In this document: positions 8,263 to 14,886 of the stretch, piece after piece
How positions within the stretch are numbered: the stretch's first letter is position 1
Layout of the letters: each line of letters starts with the position of its first letter
Source: an uncultured Collinsella sp.
GTDB lineage: Bacteria > Actinomycetota > Coriobacteriia > Coriobacteriales > Coriobacteriaceae
Length of the DNA stretch: 19,571 bases
Assembly: GCA_902494945.1 (NCBI GenBank)
Contig: CABUVF010000023.1
Span: 1 to 19,571, forward strand
Direction: 5' to 3'
Made by a program: the position numbers and the translations under genes
Notes under the pieces: generated by a model
Databases searched by the model: none
Told to the model about the DNA's origin: nothing
The model's input: only the letters and a program-made list of their open reading frames with translations

Positions 8263-8901
8263 GTGGCTAACGAGAGCAATAAGGAACTGACGAGTGTCTG
8301 GACGCCCGCCAACATCGTGACGTGCGTTCGCATCGTCTTTATCCCGGTGTTCATGATCGTGTCGGCGCTTTCTCACACGAGTGTTGCCGGTACGGATTGG
8401 AGCATCTTCGACGGCCCGCTCGCCGCTGCTGCCTTCATTCTGTATGTGATCCTGTCGTGCACCGATAAGGTCGACGGTTATCTGGCGCGTTCGCGCAACG
8501 AGATCACCGACTTCGGTAAATTCTTGGACCCCATCGCCGATAAGCTGCTCGTGTTTTCGGCCCTGCTGCTGTTCTTGGATTTTGGCGCGGTGACCGTGTG
8601 GTCCGTGTTCATTATCCTGTTCCGTGAGCTGCTGGTGAGCGCCCTTCGCATGGTCGCGAGTGCGGCCGGTGTGGTCGTTGCGGCCGATAAGCTCGGCAAG
8701 TACAAGACGGCAACCACGATGGTCTCCATTTGCGGTTACCTGTGCGTTTTTGCTATGGCCGGCTTGCACCTTGGCCCGGTGGCGCTGACGCTCGGCATCT
8801 ACTCGGTGTCGCGCTTCCTGTACGCCGTTGCCGTTGTCCTGACCGTTATCTCGGGCGCCCAGTACTTCTGGAACTGCCGCAAGATCGTCTTTTCGATCTA
8901 G
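8263..8901 (+). CDS. pgsA: CDP-diacylglycerol-glycerol-3-phosphate 3-phosphatidyltransferase
   Basis: PgsA makes phosphatidylglycerolphosphate, the first committed step to phosphatidylglycerol and cardiolipin, in the cytoplasmic membrane. The full CDP-alcohol phosphotransferase signature D-x2-DG-x2-AR-x8-G-x3-D-x3-D is present with Asp68, Asp71, Gly72, Ala75, Arg76, Gly85, Asp89 and Asp93. Several hydrophobic helices surround it. The 212-residue length fits the family. A GTG start is used, with AGGAGAG (8252-8258) just upstream and overlapping the rimO stop. The pgsA-cinA-recA order is shared with Bacillus. A related CDP-alcohol transferase with another acceptor cannot be fully excluded, but context favours PgsA. 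Confidence 0.92.
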   Translation: MANESNKELTSVWTPANIVTCVRIVFIPVFMIVSALSHTSVAGTDWSIFDGPLAAAAFILYVILSCTDKVDGYLARSRNEITDFGKFLDPIADKLLVFSALLLFLDFGAVTVWSVFIILFRELLVSALRMVASAAGVVVAADKLGKYKTATTMVSICGYLCVFAMAGLHLGPVALTLGIYSVSRFLYAVAVVLTVISGAQYFWNCRKIVFSI

Positions 8902-8907
8902 GTCCTG

Positions 8908-9444
8908 GTGGGTATGACGGACTCTTTTGATCAGATTTCCGCACATAACGAGGAGCTGGCGCGTGATATTGTCGAGCGCGCGAGCGCTCGGGGCGTGACG
9001 GTTTCGACGGCTGAGTCGCTGACGGCGGGTATGATCGCCTCGACGATTGCCGATATCCCGGGCGCCTCGGCGGTGCTGCGTGGCGGTGCGGTGACCTATT
9101 GCGATGAGATTAAGCATCGTGTTCTTGGTGTTGATCAGGAGACGCTCGACCGCTATACCGCGGTGTCGCATCAGGCCGCGCGCGAGATGGCGGTGGGTTC
9201 GCTGGAGCTGTACCAGAGCGATATTGCAGTGAGCGCAACGGGTTATGCCGGCCCCGGCGGTGGTACTGAGGACGATCCTGCGGGCACTTTCTATATTGGC
9301 TGGGCGCATCGCTCCGCCGATGGAGGAGTGCCGGTCGTGGACTCTGTGCGCTGCCACTATGAGGGCGACCGTTCGTGTGTTCGTGCCCATGCGGTCACGG
9401 AGGCATTGGGTCGCATTGCCCTTGTGCTCAACTCTATGGAATAG
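8908..9444 (+). CDS. pncC: CinA C-terminal domain protein, PncC-type nicotinamide-nucleotide amidase
   Basis: This family deamidates nicotinamide mononucleotide to nicotinic acid mononucleotide in pyridine-nucleotide recycling. Only the C-terminal CinA domain is present (178 residues), without the N-terminal molybdopterin-binding-like domain of full CinA. Family motifs are AESLTAG (35-41), GGAVTYCDEIKHRVLGV (59-75) and TGYAGPGGG (111-119). The GTG at 8908 is listed because AGG at 8900-8902 is well spaced. An ATG six bases later (8914) is an equally possible start. pncC lies immediately before recA in E. coli as well, and cinA before recA in Bacillus. A terminator follows at once, making this the last gene of the rnj cluster. 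Confidence 0.9.
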   Translation: MGMTDSFDQISAHNEELARDIVERASARGVTVSTAESLTAGMIASTIADIPGASAVLRGGAVTYCDEIKHRVLGVDQETLDRYTAVSHQAAREMAVGSLELYQSDIAVSATGYAGPGGGTEDDPAGTFYIGWAHRSADGGVPVVDSVRCHYEGDRSCVRAHAVTEALGRIALVLNSME

Positions 9445-9451
9445 ACGTGTT

Positions 9452-9475
9452 TTAAGGGGCCTCCGGGCCCCTTAA
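9452..9475 (+). terminator. Hairpin terminator after pncC
   Basis: TTAAGGGGCC (9452-9461) pairs perfectly with GGCCCCTTAA (9466-9475) around a TCCG tetraloop, eight bases after the pncC stop. The U-run after the stem is short (TTGTG), but the stem ends in A/U pairs. The position between two differently regulated units fits an intrinsic terminator for the rnj-pncC cluster. Confidence 0.8.
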
Positions 9476-9550
9476 TTGTGGAGATAGGGACCTTAGGCTC
9501 ATTTGGCGTTTGTGCTGGTTGTAGACGTAATTTTGCCTGCCTTGTTCATA

Positions 9551-9612
9551 TTTGGTCCTTTGTGGTCAAGCATTTGGTCAGTGTTTGGTCGGCGTTTGGT
9601 TGGGGTTTGGAA
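9551..9612 (+). repeat. Helically phased TTTGGTC-like direct repeats upstream of recA
   Basis: Heptamers resembling TTTGGTC begin at 9551 (TTTGGTC), 9561 (TGTGGTC), 9573 (TTTGGTC), 9584 (TTTGGTC), 9595 (TTTGGTT) and 9606 (TTTGGAA). Start-to-start spacings are 10, 12, 11, 11 and 11 bp, about one helical turn each, so all copies face the same side of the DNA. The array ends about 30 bp before the recA -35 hexamer. This is the arrangement expected for cooperative binding of a protein; no known factor is recognised. Confidence 0.7.
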
Positions 9613-9642
9613 AGACCGCCTGCATATGATTTATCTGAACGG

Positions 9643-9671
9643 TTGACCACGAACAGCCGTTCGTTTATTAT
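9643..9671 (+). promoter_or_regulatory. recA promoter
   Basis: The -35 hexamer TTGACC (9643-9648) and the -10 hexamer TATTAT (9666-9671) are separated by exactly 17 bp. Transcription would start near 9678, giving a short leader of about 25 nt before the recA ATG. An SOS box lies wholly within the spacer. Confidence 0.85.
9650..9663. promoter_or_regulatory. LexA-binding SOS box in the recA promoter
   Basis: CGAACAGCCGTTCG is a perfect match to the CGAAC-N4-GTTCG SOS box used by LexA of Gram-positive bacteria. It sits between the -35 and -10 hexamers, so bound LexA would block RNA polymerase directly. The lexA gene itself enters at the right end of this window. Confidence 0.88.
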
Positions 9672-9701
9672 CGATGCAGGTTATTAAGAGGAGGGCTATT
9701 C

Positions 9702-10850
9702 ATGGCCAAGAATTCAGGTCCCGTACGTACCGTTCATGCTCGCACGACGGGTAAAGAGCGCGATGAGATGATCGCCACCACCAAGGCCGAGATCGAGAAG
9801 AAATTCGGCCAGGGTTCCATCATGAGGTACGGCGACGGTGGTCCCGAGCTCGAGGTCGAGGCCATTCCCACGGGCGCCCTGGCCCTCGATGCCGCTCTGG
9901 GTATCGGCGGTGTGCCGCGCGGCCGTATCGTCGAGATTTACGGTCCTGAGTCCTCCGGTAAGACGACGCTTTCGCTCGAGATCCTGGCCGAAGCCCAGGC
10001 AATGGGTGGCGTGGTGGCATTTATCGATGCCGAGCACGCGCTCGATCCCACGTATGCCGCGCGCATTGGCGTGGATATCGACGAGGTACTGATTTCCCAG
10101 CCTGATACGGGTGAGCAGGCGCTCGAGATTGTTGACATGCTCGTGCGTTCCGGCGCCATCGATGCCATCGTCGTCGACTCCGTCGCCGCGCTGACCCCGC
10201 GTGCCGAGATCGAGGGAGAGATCGGCGATACCACGGTCGGTTTGCAAGCTCGTCTGATGAGTCAGGCGCTCCGCAAGCTCGCCGGCTCGCTGTCCAAGTC
10301 CAACACGACATGCATCTTCATTAACCAGCTGCGAGAGAAGATCGGCGTTATGTTCGGCAACCCCGAGACTACGACGGGCGGCCGCGCCCTTAAGTTCTTC
10401 TCTTCGGTGCGTATCGACATTCGCCGCATCGACAGCATTAAGCTTAAGGATGAGGTTATCGGTAACCGCGTGCGCGCCAAGGTCGTTAAGAACAAGGTGG
10501 CAGCTCCGTTCCGTTCTGCTGAGTTCGACATCATGTACGGTACGGGCATCTCTAAGGAGGGCTCGATTCTGGACATGGCTGTCGAGTGCGGCATTTGCAA
10601 GAAGATGGGCTCCTGGTTTGCCTATGGCGAGGACAAGCTCGGCAACGGTCGCGAGGCCGCCAAGGCGTTCCTGCGCGAACACCCCGATTGCGCCGACGAG
10701 ATTGAGCATAAGGTCCGCCTTGCCTGCGGGCTTGAGTTTGATGACGATGCTCCGTCCGAGGTCGAACTGACCGATCAGCCTGCGCCTGAGGAGTTTGACG
10801 AGCTTTACGCCATCGATGGTTCCGCCATGCTCGATGATGACGACGAGTAG
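9702..10850 (+). CDS. recA: Recombinase RecA
   Basis: RecA forms filaments on single-stranded DNA, catalyses strand exchange and triggers LexA self-cleavage. Walker A GPESSGKTT (81-89), Walker B with VVDSVAAL (157-164) and the DNA-binding loop L2 region (QLREKIGVMFGNPETTTGG, 209-227) are all intact. The protein is 382 residues with an acidic C-terminus (DDDDE), which in RecA tunes DNA binding. There is an N-terminal extension of about 15 residues before the core. A strong ribosome binding site (AGAGGAGGG, 9687-9695) precedes the ATG. It has its own SOS-controlled promoter, and recX follows 11 bases after the stop. Confidence 0.98.
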   Translation: MAKNSGPVRTVHARTTGKERDEMIATTKAEIEKKFGQGSIMRYGDGGPELEVEAIPTGALALDAALGIGGVPRGRIVEIYGPESSGKTTLSLEILAEAQAMGGVVAFIDAEHALDPTYAARIGVDIDEVLISQPDTGEQALEIVDMLVRSGAIDAIVVDSVAALTPRAEIEGEIGDTTVGLQARLMSQALRKLAGSLSKSNTTCIFINQLREKIGVMFGNPETTTGGRALKFFSSVRIDIRRIDSIKLKDEVIGNRVRAKVVKNKVAAPFRSAEFDIMYGTGISKEGSILDMAVECGICKKMGSWFAYGEDKLGNGREAAKAFLREHPDCADEIEHKVRLACGLEFDDDAPSEVELTDQPAPEEFDELYAIDGSAMLDDDDE

Positions 10851-10861
10851 CGGTTACGCTC

Positions 10862-11554
10862 ATGTCGTATACGGTAACCGAGGCCACGGTCGTCTTTCCC
10901 GATAAGAAGGCGGCCTCCTCGTTCTCGAGCGGGTATGCGTCCAAAAAGCCTTGCGCACATATCGATTGTGAGCTTGAGGGCGGTTTTGAGCGGTCCATTT
11001 GGATTCCCGTGCGGGTCGCGCGCCTGTATGTCAAAAATCGCCCCGATCTTCCCTGTGATTGGGATAACTTTCGTGAAGCGGTGCAGCTCATCGAGCGTAA
11101 ATGTGCACTTACCATGGTGACCGAGATGCTATCGCGACGCGACCATGCGACGGGTGAGGTCCGTGACAAGTTGGCACGCTACGGCTTTCACCAGTCCGCG
11201 ATCGATTTCGCCGTCGAGCGCGCCACCGAGTATCGCTTTTTAGACGAGAACCGCTTTTGCTCGTACTTTATCGAGGAACGCAAGCGGCGCGGTTGGGGAC
11301 AGCGTAAAATCGAGACCGAGCTCAAGCGCCGTCATGTCGTGCTCGATGACATTCCCGGTTATCCCGAGGATTATTTTGCCGTCGAAGACGATTTGGCGCG
11401 TGCGTCAGCCCTGCTCGCCAAGCGGCGTGTTCCAGAGACGCGCGGATTCGAAAAACTGGTTCGGTTTTTGATGGGCAAGGGCTTCTCGTATCACATCGCC
11501 GCCGATGCCGTTAAGGCACGTCTCGATGCCGAACGTGAGGAATGTGCGGTTTAG
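10862..11554 (+). CDS. recX: Regulatory protein RecX
   Basis: RecX binds RecA filaments and modulates their growth and ATPase activity. The characteristic three-helix repeats are visible: LSRRDHATGEVRDKLARYGF (90-109), the segment FLDENRFCSYFIEERKRRGW (126-145) with the following RKIETELKRR, and RFLMGKGFSYHIAADAVK (201-218). At 230 residues it is longer than E. coli RecX because of an N-terminal part of about 85 residues, as in Firmicutes members. Spacing to recA (11 bases) and the lack of a terminator suggest co-transcription with SOS induction. Its ribosome binding site is weak, consistent with low expression or coupling to recA. Confidence 0.93.
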   Translation: MSYTVTEATVVFPDKKAASSFSSGYASKKPCAHIDCELEGGFERSIWIPVRVARLYVKNRPDLPCDWDNFREAVQLIERKCALTMVTEMLSRRDHATGEVRDKLARYGFHQSAIDFAVERATEYRFLDENRFCSYFIEERKRRGWGQRKIETELKRRHVVLDDIPGYPEDYFAVEDDLARASALLAKRRVPETRGFEKLVRFLMGKGFSYHIAADAVKARLDAEREECAV

Positions 11555-11616
11555 GCGTATGCGTTTTGTGGCCCTGCCGTTCACCGCGTTTTAGCCGCCG
11601 TGTTGGGGGCATTTAT

Positions 11617-11645
11617 TTGACAGTTGTTGTGGTTCAACGTACGAT
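11617..11645 (+). promoter_or_regulatory. Promoter of the rny cluster
   Basis: A perfect TTGACA (11617-11622) is followed after exactly 17 bp by TACGAT (11640-11645). Transcription would start near 11652, about 160 bases before the rny ATG. This long leader holds two hairpins, listed separately. The promoter would drive rny and probably the genes that follow. Confidence 0.78.
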
Positions 11646-11673
11646 AAACAGCGTCATTTGCTTTGTGATATGT

Positions 11674-11690
11674 GCTCATCTGTGATGAGT
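11674..11690 (+). terminator. Short terminator-like hairpin in the rny leader (possible attenuator)
   Basis: GCTCATC (11674-11680) pairs with GATGAGT (11684-11690, one G-U pair) around a TGT loop, followed by a T-rich run (TTGTTTATATGTTTATC). It lies about 22 bases after the predicted start of transcription. It has terminator form but a small stem, so it may attenuate rather than stop transcription. Confidence 0.4.
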
Positions 11691-11750
11691 TTGTTTATAT
11701 GTTTATCTGTATCCGACCCGCATAAGCTGCGCCCATATTACTCAAATGTC

Positions 11751-11776
11751 GCGAGCCGTTCGTAAGGACGGTTCGC
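11751..11776 (+). other. Second hairpin in the rny leader
   Basis: GCGAGCCGT (11751-11759) pairs with ACGGTTCGC (11768-11776), nine pairs with one G-U, around an eight-base loop, followed by TTTGTTGTG. It ends 25 bases before the rny ribosome binding site. It could be a weak terminator, an mRNA-stability element or a site for RNase action. Confidence 0.5.
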
Positions 11777-11811
11777 TTTGTTGTGTAACGAATCCATAAA
11801 AAGGAGTGAGC

Positions 11812-13362
11812 ATGCCTATCATCGCAGCGCTCGTTGGCATCGTTTTGGGTGCCATCGCCGCCATTGCCTACATGCGCACCGCCAAGCAGGGTAGTCTTCA
11901 CGAGGCCGACGAAAAAATCCAGTCGGCACACGCACAGGCTGAGTCCCTGATCGGTGATGCTAAGCGTCAGGCCGAGACCCTCAAAAAAGAGGCTCTACTC
12001 GAGGCTAAAGAGGAGATCATCAAGAACAAGCAGGCCGCCGAGGCCGAGGACAAGCAGCGTAAGAACGAGATTCGTACGCTCGAGAACCGCGTGATGCAGC
12101 GCGAGGAATCCCTCGATCGCCGCAACGACGCTCTCGACAAGCGCGAGCATCAGCTGTCCAGTCAGGCCGGTCAGGTCGAGAAGCGCTCCCGTGAGCTCGA
12201 GGAGCTCTGCGCAAAGCAGACCTCCGAGCTCGAGCGTATCGCCGATCTTACCCGCGAGGACGCCCACAAGGAGCTCCTCGATAAGGTTCGCGGCGAGGTC
12301 ACCCACGAGGCCGCCACGATCATTCGCGAGTCCGAGCAGCAGGTTCGCGCCGAGTGCCACAAGACCGCCCAGGAGATTCTGTCTCTGGCGATTCAGCGCT
12401 GCGCTGCCGACCACACTGCCGAGGTCACCGTTACCTCCGTGCACATTCCCTCTGATGACCTCAAGGGCCGTATCATCGGTCGCGAGGGTCGCAACATCCG
12501 GACCTTCGAGCAGGTTTCCGGCGTCAACCTCGTGATCGATGACACGCCCGAGACAGTCGTTCTTTCGAGCTTCGACCCGGTCCGTCGTGAGACCGCCCGT
12601 GTCGCCCTCGAGAACCTCATCGCCGACGGCCGCATTCACCCTGCCCGTATCGAGGAGATGTATCACAAGGCCGCCGACCTGGTTCAGCAGCGCGTGCGCG
12701 AGGCTGGCGAGCAGGCTGCCTTCGATACCGGCATCCACGATCTGCACCCCGAGATCGTCAAGACCCTTGGTGCCCTGCGCTACCGTACCTCGTTTGGTCA
12801 GAACGTGCTTCAGCATTCCCTCGAGGTCTCTGATCTGTGCGGCGTGATGGCTTCCGAGCTTGGCCTGGACGTTGTGACCGCCAAGCGCGCCGGCCTGCTT
12901 CATGACCTGGGCAAGGCAATCGACCACGACGTCGAGGGCCCGCATGCCGTCATCGGCGCCGAGCTTGCCCGCCGTTATGGCGAGAAGCCCGTTATCGTCC
13001 ACGCTATTGAGGCTCACCATGCCGATGTCGACCCCAACACGGTACTCGATGTCCTGGTGCAGGCCGCTGATGCTGTCTCTGCCTCTCGCCCCGGTGCCCG
13101 TCGCGAGTCTGCCGAGAACTACATCAAGCGTCTTGAGAAGCTCGAGGAGATCGCCAACTCCCATGACGGCGTCGAACGTACCTATGCCATGCAGGCCGGT
13201 CGCGAGGTCCACGTCATGGTCCAGCCGGACAAGATTTCCGATGCCCAGTCCACGGTTCTGGCTCACGATATCGCCCATCAGATCGAGGAAGAGATGGAGT
13301 ATCCCGGTCAGGTGCGCGTCGTCGTGATTCGCGAGAGCCGCGCTGTCGATATCGCTAAATAA
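11812..13362 (+). CDS. rny: Ribonuclease Y
   Basis: RNase Y is a membrane-anchored endoribonuclease that starts mRNA decay. In order it has an N-terminal membrane helix (about residues 2-20), a long charged coiled coil (about 25-190), a KH RNA-binding domain (HIPSDDLKGRIIGREGRNIR, 211-230 and following) and an HD domain with the catalytic pair in LLHDLGKAIDHD (His364-Asp365). The 516-residue length is typical. I chose the ATG at 11812 over a GTG at 11806, because AAGGAG (11801-11806) would overlap the GTG but is ideally spaced from the ATG. It follows its own strong promoter and a structured leader. The GHKL ATPase gene begins one base after its stop, so the two are probably translationally coupled. 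Confidence 0.96.
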   Translation: MPIIAALVGIVLGAIAAIAYMRTAKQGSLHEADEKIQSAHAQAESLIGDAKRQAETLKKEALLEAKEEIIKNKQAAEAEDKQRKNEIRTLENRVMQREESLDRRNDALDKREHQLSSQAGQVEKRSRELEELCAKQTSELERIADLTREDAHKELLDKVRGEVTHEAATIIRESEQQVRAECHKTAQEILSLAIQRCAADHTAEVTVTSVHIPSDDLKGRIIGREGRNIRTFEQVSGVNLVIDDTPETVVLSSFDPVRRETARVALENLIADGRIHPARIEEMYHKAADLVQQRVREAGEQAAFDTGIHDLHPEIVKTLGALRYRTSFGQNVLQHSLEVSDLCGVMASELGLDVVTAKRAGLLHDLGKAIDHDVEGPHAVIGAELARRYGEKPVIVHAIEAHHADVDPNTVLDVLVQAADAVSASRPGARRESAENYIKRLEKLEEIANSHDGVERTYAMQAGREVHVMVQPDKISDAQSTVLAHDIAHQIEEEMEYPGQVRVVVIRESRAVDIAK

Positions 13363-13363
13363 C

Positions 13364-14449
13364 ATGAGCGACGCGAACGAGCTCATCTCATTTATCGCGT
13401 CGATGTCGGGGGAGGGCAACCTTCGTGTCGAGGAGAACCTTGGCGAGGGGTATGTCCGCCTCCGCGTTTCGGAGGCCGAGCGGCGCCAGGCTAAGCACGA
13501 CATCCAGCATGTCGAGGACATCGTCATCGAAATGCTCCGTAATGCTCGCGATGCCGGCGCCGACAAGGTCTATCTCGCCACGACCAAGGAAGATGGCGTC
13601 CGCACGCTTGTCTTTCTGGATAACGGTTCTGGCGTTCCGCAGGATATGCAAGAGCGAATCTTTGATGCCCGCGTTACCTCCAAGCTCGAGAGCATGAAGA
13701 TGGACCGTTGGGGCGTTCACGGTCGTGGCATGGCATTGTTTTCGATTAAGCAGAACACCGACGAGGCCCGTATGGTCACGTCCGGCGTCGATCTTGGTTC
13801 AGCCTTCAAGGTAAGCGTTGCGGCCGACCGCCTCAGTGAGCGTGCCGATCAGTCCAGCTGGCCCCAGGCCGTCAAGGATGAGGACGGACGTTATGTCTGC
13901 GCTCGCGGTCCACATAATATTATTCGCGCTGCTTGTGAGTTTGCGCTCGAGGAGTTGCGTGGTTGCGATGTCTATCTCGGTTCTCCGTCTGAGATTGCCG
14001 CGACCCTTTATGCTCAAGCGTCAAGTCGGCTCGATACGTCTCGTCTCCTGTTCATTGATGACGAGAGCGAGCTTCCGGTTGTCGATCGTTTAGGCCTTGC
14101 TTCTGATGCCGAGGACTTTATCCGTATTTGTTCGGGTTTGGGTCTTGAGATGTCCGAGCGCACGGCCCATCGCATTTTGGCAGGGCAGATTAAGCCCGTT
14201 CGCGGTGTGACCGCGCGTCTGCTGCGCGAGCGTGATTCGTCCTCGCATGCGCCGGCTCCTGTCGATCTCGCGAAGGATCGTCGCGGGCTACGTATTGCCA
14301 AGGATGACATGGCACAGTTTTCGCGCGCTGTGGAACGCGACTTTAATGACCTTGCCACCCGGTACTATCTCAACCTTTGCGGCGACCCAAAGATCCGTGT
14401 TTCGCGTGATCGAATCACCGTGACCTTTGATCTTGCCAAAGAGGAATAG
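13364..14449 (+). CDS. Orphan GHKL-type ATPase of unknown function
   Basis: The N-terminal half has the Bergerat ATP-binding fold shared by Hsp90, MutL, gyrase B and histidine kinases. The N-box is IEMLRNARDAGA with Glu56, Asn60 and Asp63. The G1 box is DNGSG (86-90). TSK (105-107) is followed by the G2-like GVHGRGMALFSIK (117-129). There is no phospho-accepting histidine domain, receiver, sensor or membrane segment, so it is not a normal sensor kinase. The second half (about 160-361) is unfamiliar; a helical basic stretch near TAHRILAGQIKPVRG might bind nucleic acid. The ATG is one base after the rny stop with no clear ribosome binding site, implying coupling. spoVS follows. In Bacillus this position, between rny and spoVS, holds ymdB. 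A role in RNA turnover or regulation is guessed from neighbours only. Confidence 0.75.
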   Translation: MSDANELISFIASMSGEGNLRVEENLGEGYVRLRVSEAERRQAKHDIQHVEDIVIEMLRNARDAGADKVYLATTKEDGVRTLVFLDNGSGVPQDMQERIFDARVTSKLESMKMDRWGVHGRGMALFSIKQNTDEARMVTSGVDLGSAFKVSVAADRLSERADQSSWPQAVKDEDGRYVCARGPHNIIRAACEFALEELRGCDVYLGSPSEIAATLYAQASSRLDTSRLLFIDDESELPVVDRLGLASDAEDFIRICSGLGLEMSERTAHRILAGQIKPVRGVTARLLRERDSSSHAPAPVDLAKDRRGLRIAKDDMAQFSRAVERDFNDLATRYYLNLCGDPKIRVSRDRITVTFDLAKEE

Positions 14450-14455
14450 TGCCTT

Positions 14456-14473
14456 TACCGAGTCCACTCGGTA
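14456..14473. promoter_or_regulatory. 18-bp palindrome upstream of spoVS
   Basis: TACCGAGTCCACTCGGTA is a perfect inverted repeat of eight-base arms around CC, starting seven bases after the GHKL ATPase stop. It overlaps a TACGAT sequence (14472-14477) that resembles a -10 hexamer, although no good -35 is seen. It could be an operator, or an RNA hairpin between the two genes. No U-run follows. Confidence 0.5.
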
Positions 14474-14523
14474 CGATACAGTTATTGCAGTTAAAACGTA
14501 CTTTTAAATGCAGGAGTTTCTTC

Positions 14524-14841
14524 ATGGATTGCCTGAAGGTATCAAGCAAATCATCGCCCGCGTCCGTTGCCGGCGCCATCGCCGGCATGGTCAAGGATGG
14601 TGTACCCGTCAACATCCAGTGTGTCGGCGCCGGTGCCGTCAACCAGGCTATTAAGGCCGTTGCTATCGCGCGCGGTTTTTTGATTCCAACCGGTTTTGAT
14701 ATTTCCTGCGCGCCCGTGTTCTCCGACATCCTCATTAACGGGGAGTCGCGCACGGCCATCCGCCTTTCTGTCTACGTTCACCAGATCAATCGAGCTGCTA
14801 TGGATAACGTCGTCATGGATGATGTTAAGCCTGTGGCATAG
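14524..14841 (+). CDS. spoVS: Stage V sporulation protein S (SpoVS) family, Alba-like
   Basis: SpoVS proteins are small Alba-like proteins. In Bacillus SpoVS affects late sporulation, but homologues occur in many non-spore-formers, where a nucleic-acid-binding role is suspected. The match to the Bacillus protein is strong across KVSSKSSPASVAGAIAG (5-21), GAGAVNQAIKAVAIARGF (35-52) and the SRTAIRL region (75-81). The start is the ATG at 14524, which has AGGAG (14512-14516) seven bases before it; an upstream in-frame start would overlap the previous stop codon region without support. The 105-residue protein is about 20 residues longer than Bacillus SpoVS because of a C-terminal tail. It lies 74 bases after the GHKL ATPase, with a palindrome between them, and about 45 bases before miaB. 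Confidence 0.93.
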   Translation: MDCLKVSSKSSPASVAGAIAGMVKDGVPVNIQCVGAGAVNQAIKAVAIARGFLIPTGFDISCAPVFSDILINGESRTAIRLSVYVHQINRAAMDNVVMDDVKPVA

Positions 14842-14886
14842 CTTCTGCTTGCCTTGTTTCGCTCCCCATCGTTAGGACTTATGCAC

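Noticed and set aside
6349..9390. Very long antisense open frame (over 1000 codons) opposite yajQ, rimO, pgsA and pncC
   Set aside because: It spans four well-recognised genes. GC-rich third positions in the true genes keep stop codons rare on the other strand. The same explains the long antisense frames at 407-2263, 2274-3227, 3426-4850, 9714-10709 and 11995-13566.
9452..9475. The pncC-recA hairpin as an attachment site or insertion-sequence end
   Set aside because: There is no partner repeat, transposase or integrase nearby. The position and form fit a terminator.
9478..9687. 69-codon frame between pncC and recA
   Set aside because: It starts inside the terminator, runs through the phased repeats, SOS box and promoter, and lacks a ribosome binding site.
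11699..11799. Two tiny leader frames in the rny 5' region (8 codons from 11699, 17 codons from 11746)
   Set aside because: Neither has a convincing ribosome binding site, and neither carries a run of one amino acid typical of attenuation peptides.
13364..14449. The GHKL ATPase as MutL
   Set aside because: The TSK and G2-like motifs recall MutL, but the characteristic KELVENSLDAGA and FRGEAL sequences are not present and the rest does not match. mutS is also absent from the window.
14449..14523. Upstream in-frame extension of spoVS and of miaB (TTG at 14854)
   Set aside because: For spoVS, the family's N-terminus begins at the ATG at 14524, which has an ideal AGGAG. For miaB, the extra residues do not resemble the family and the ribosome binding site fits the later ATG.
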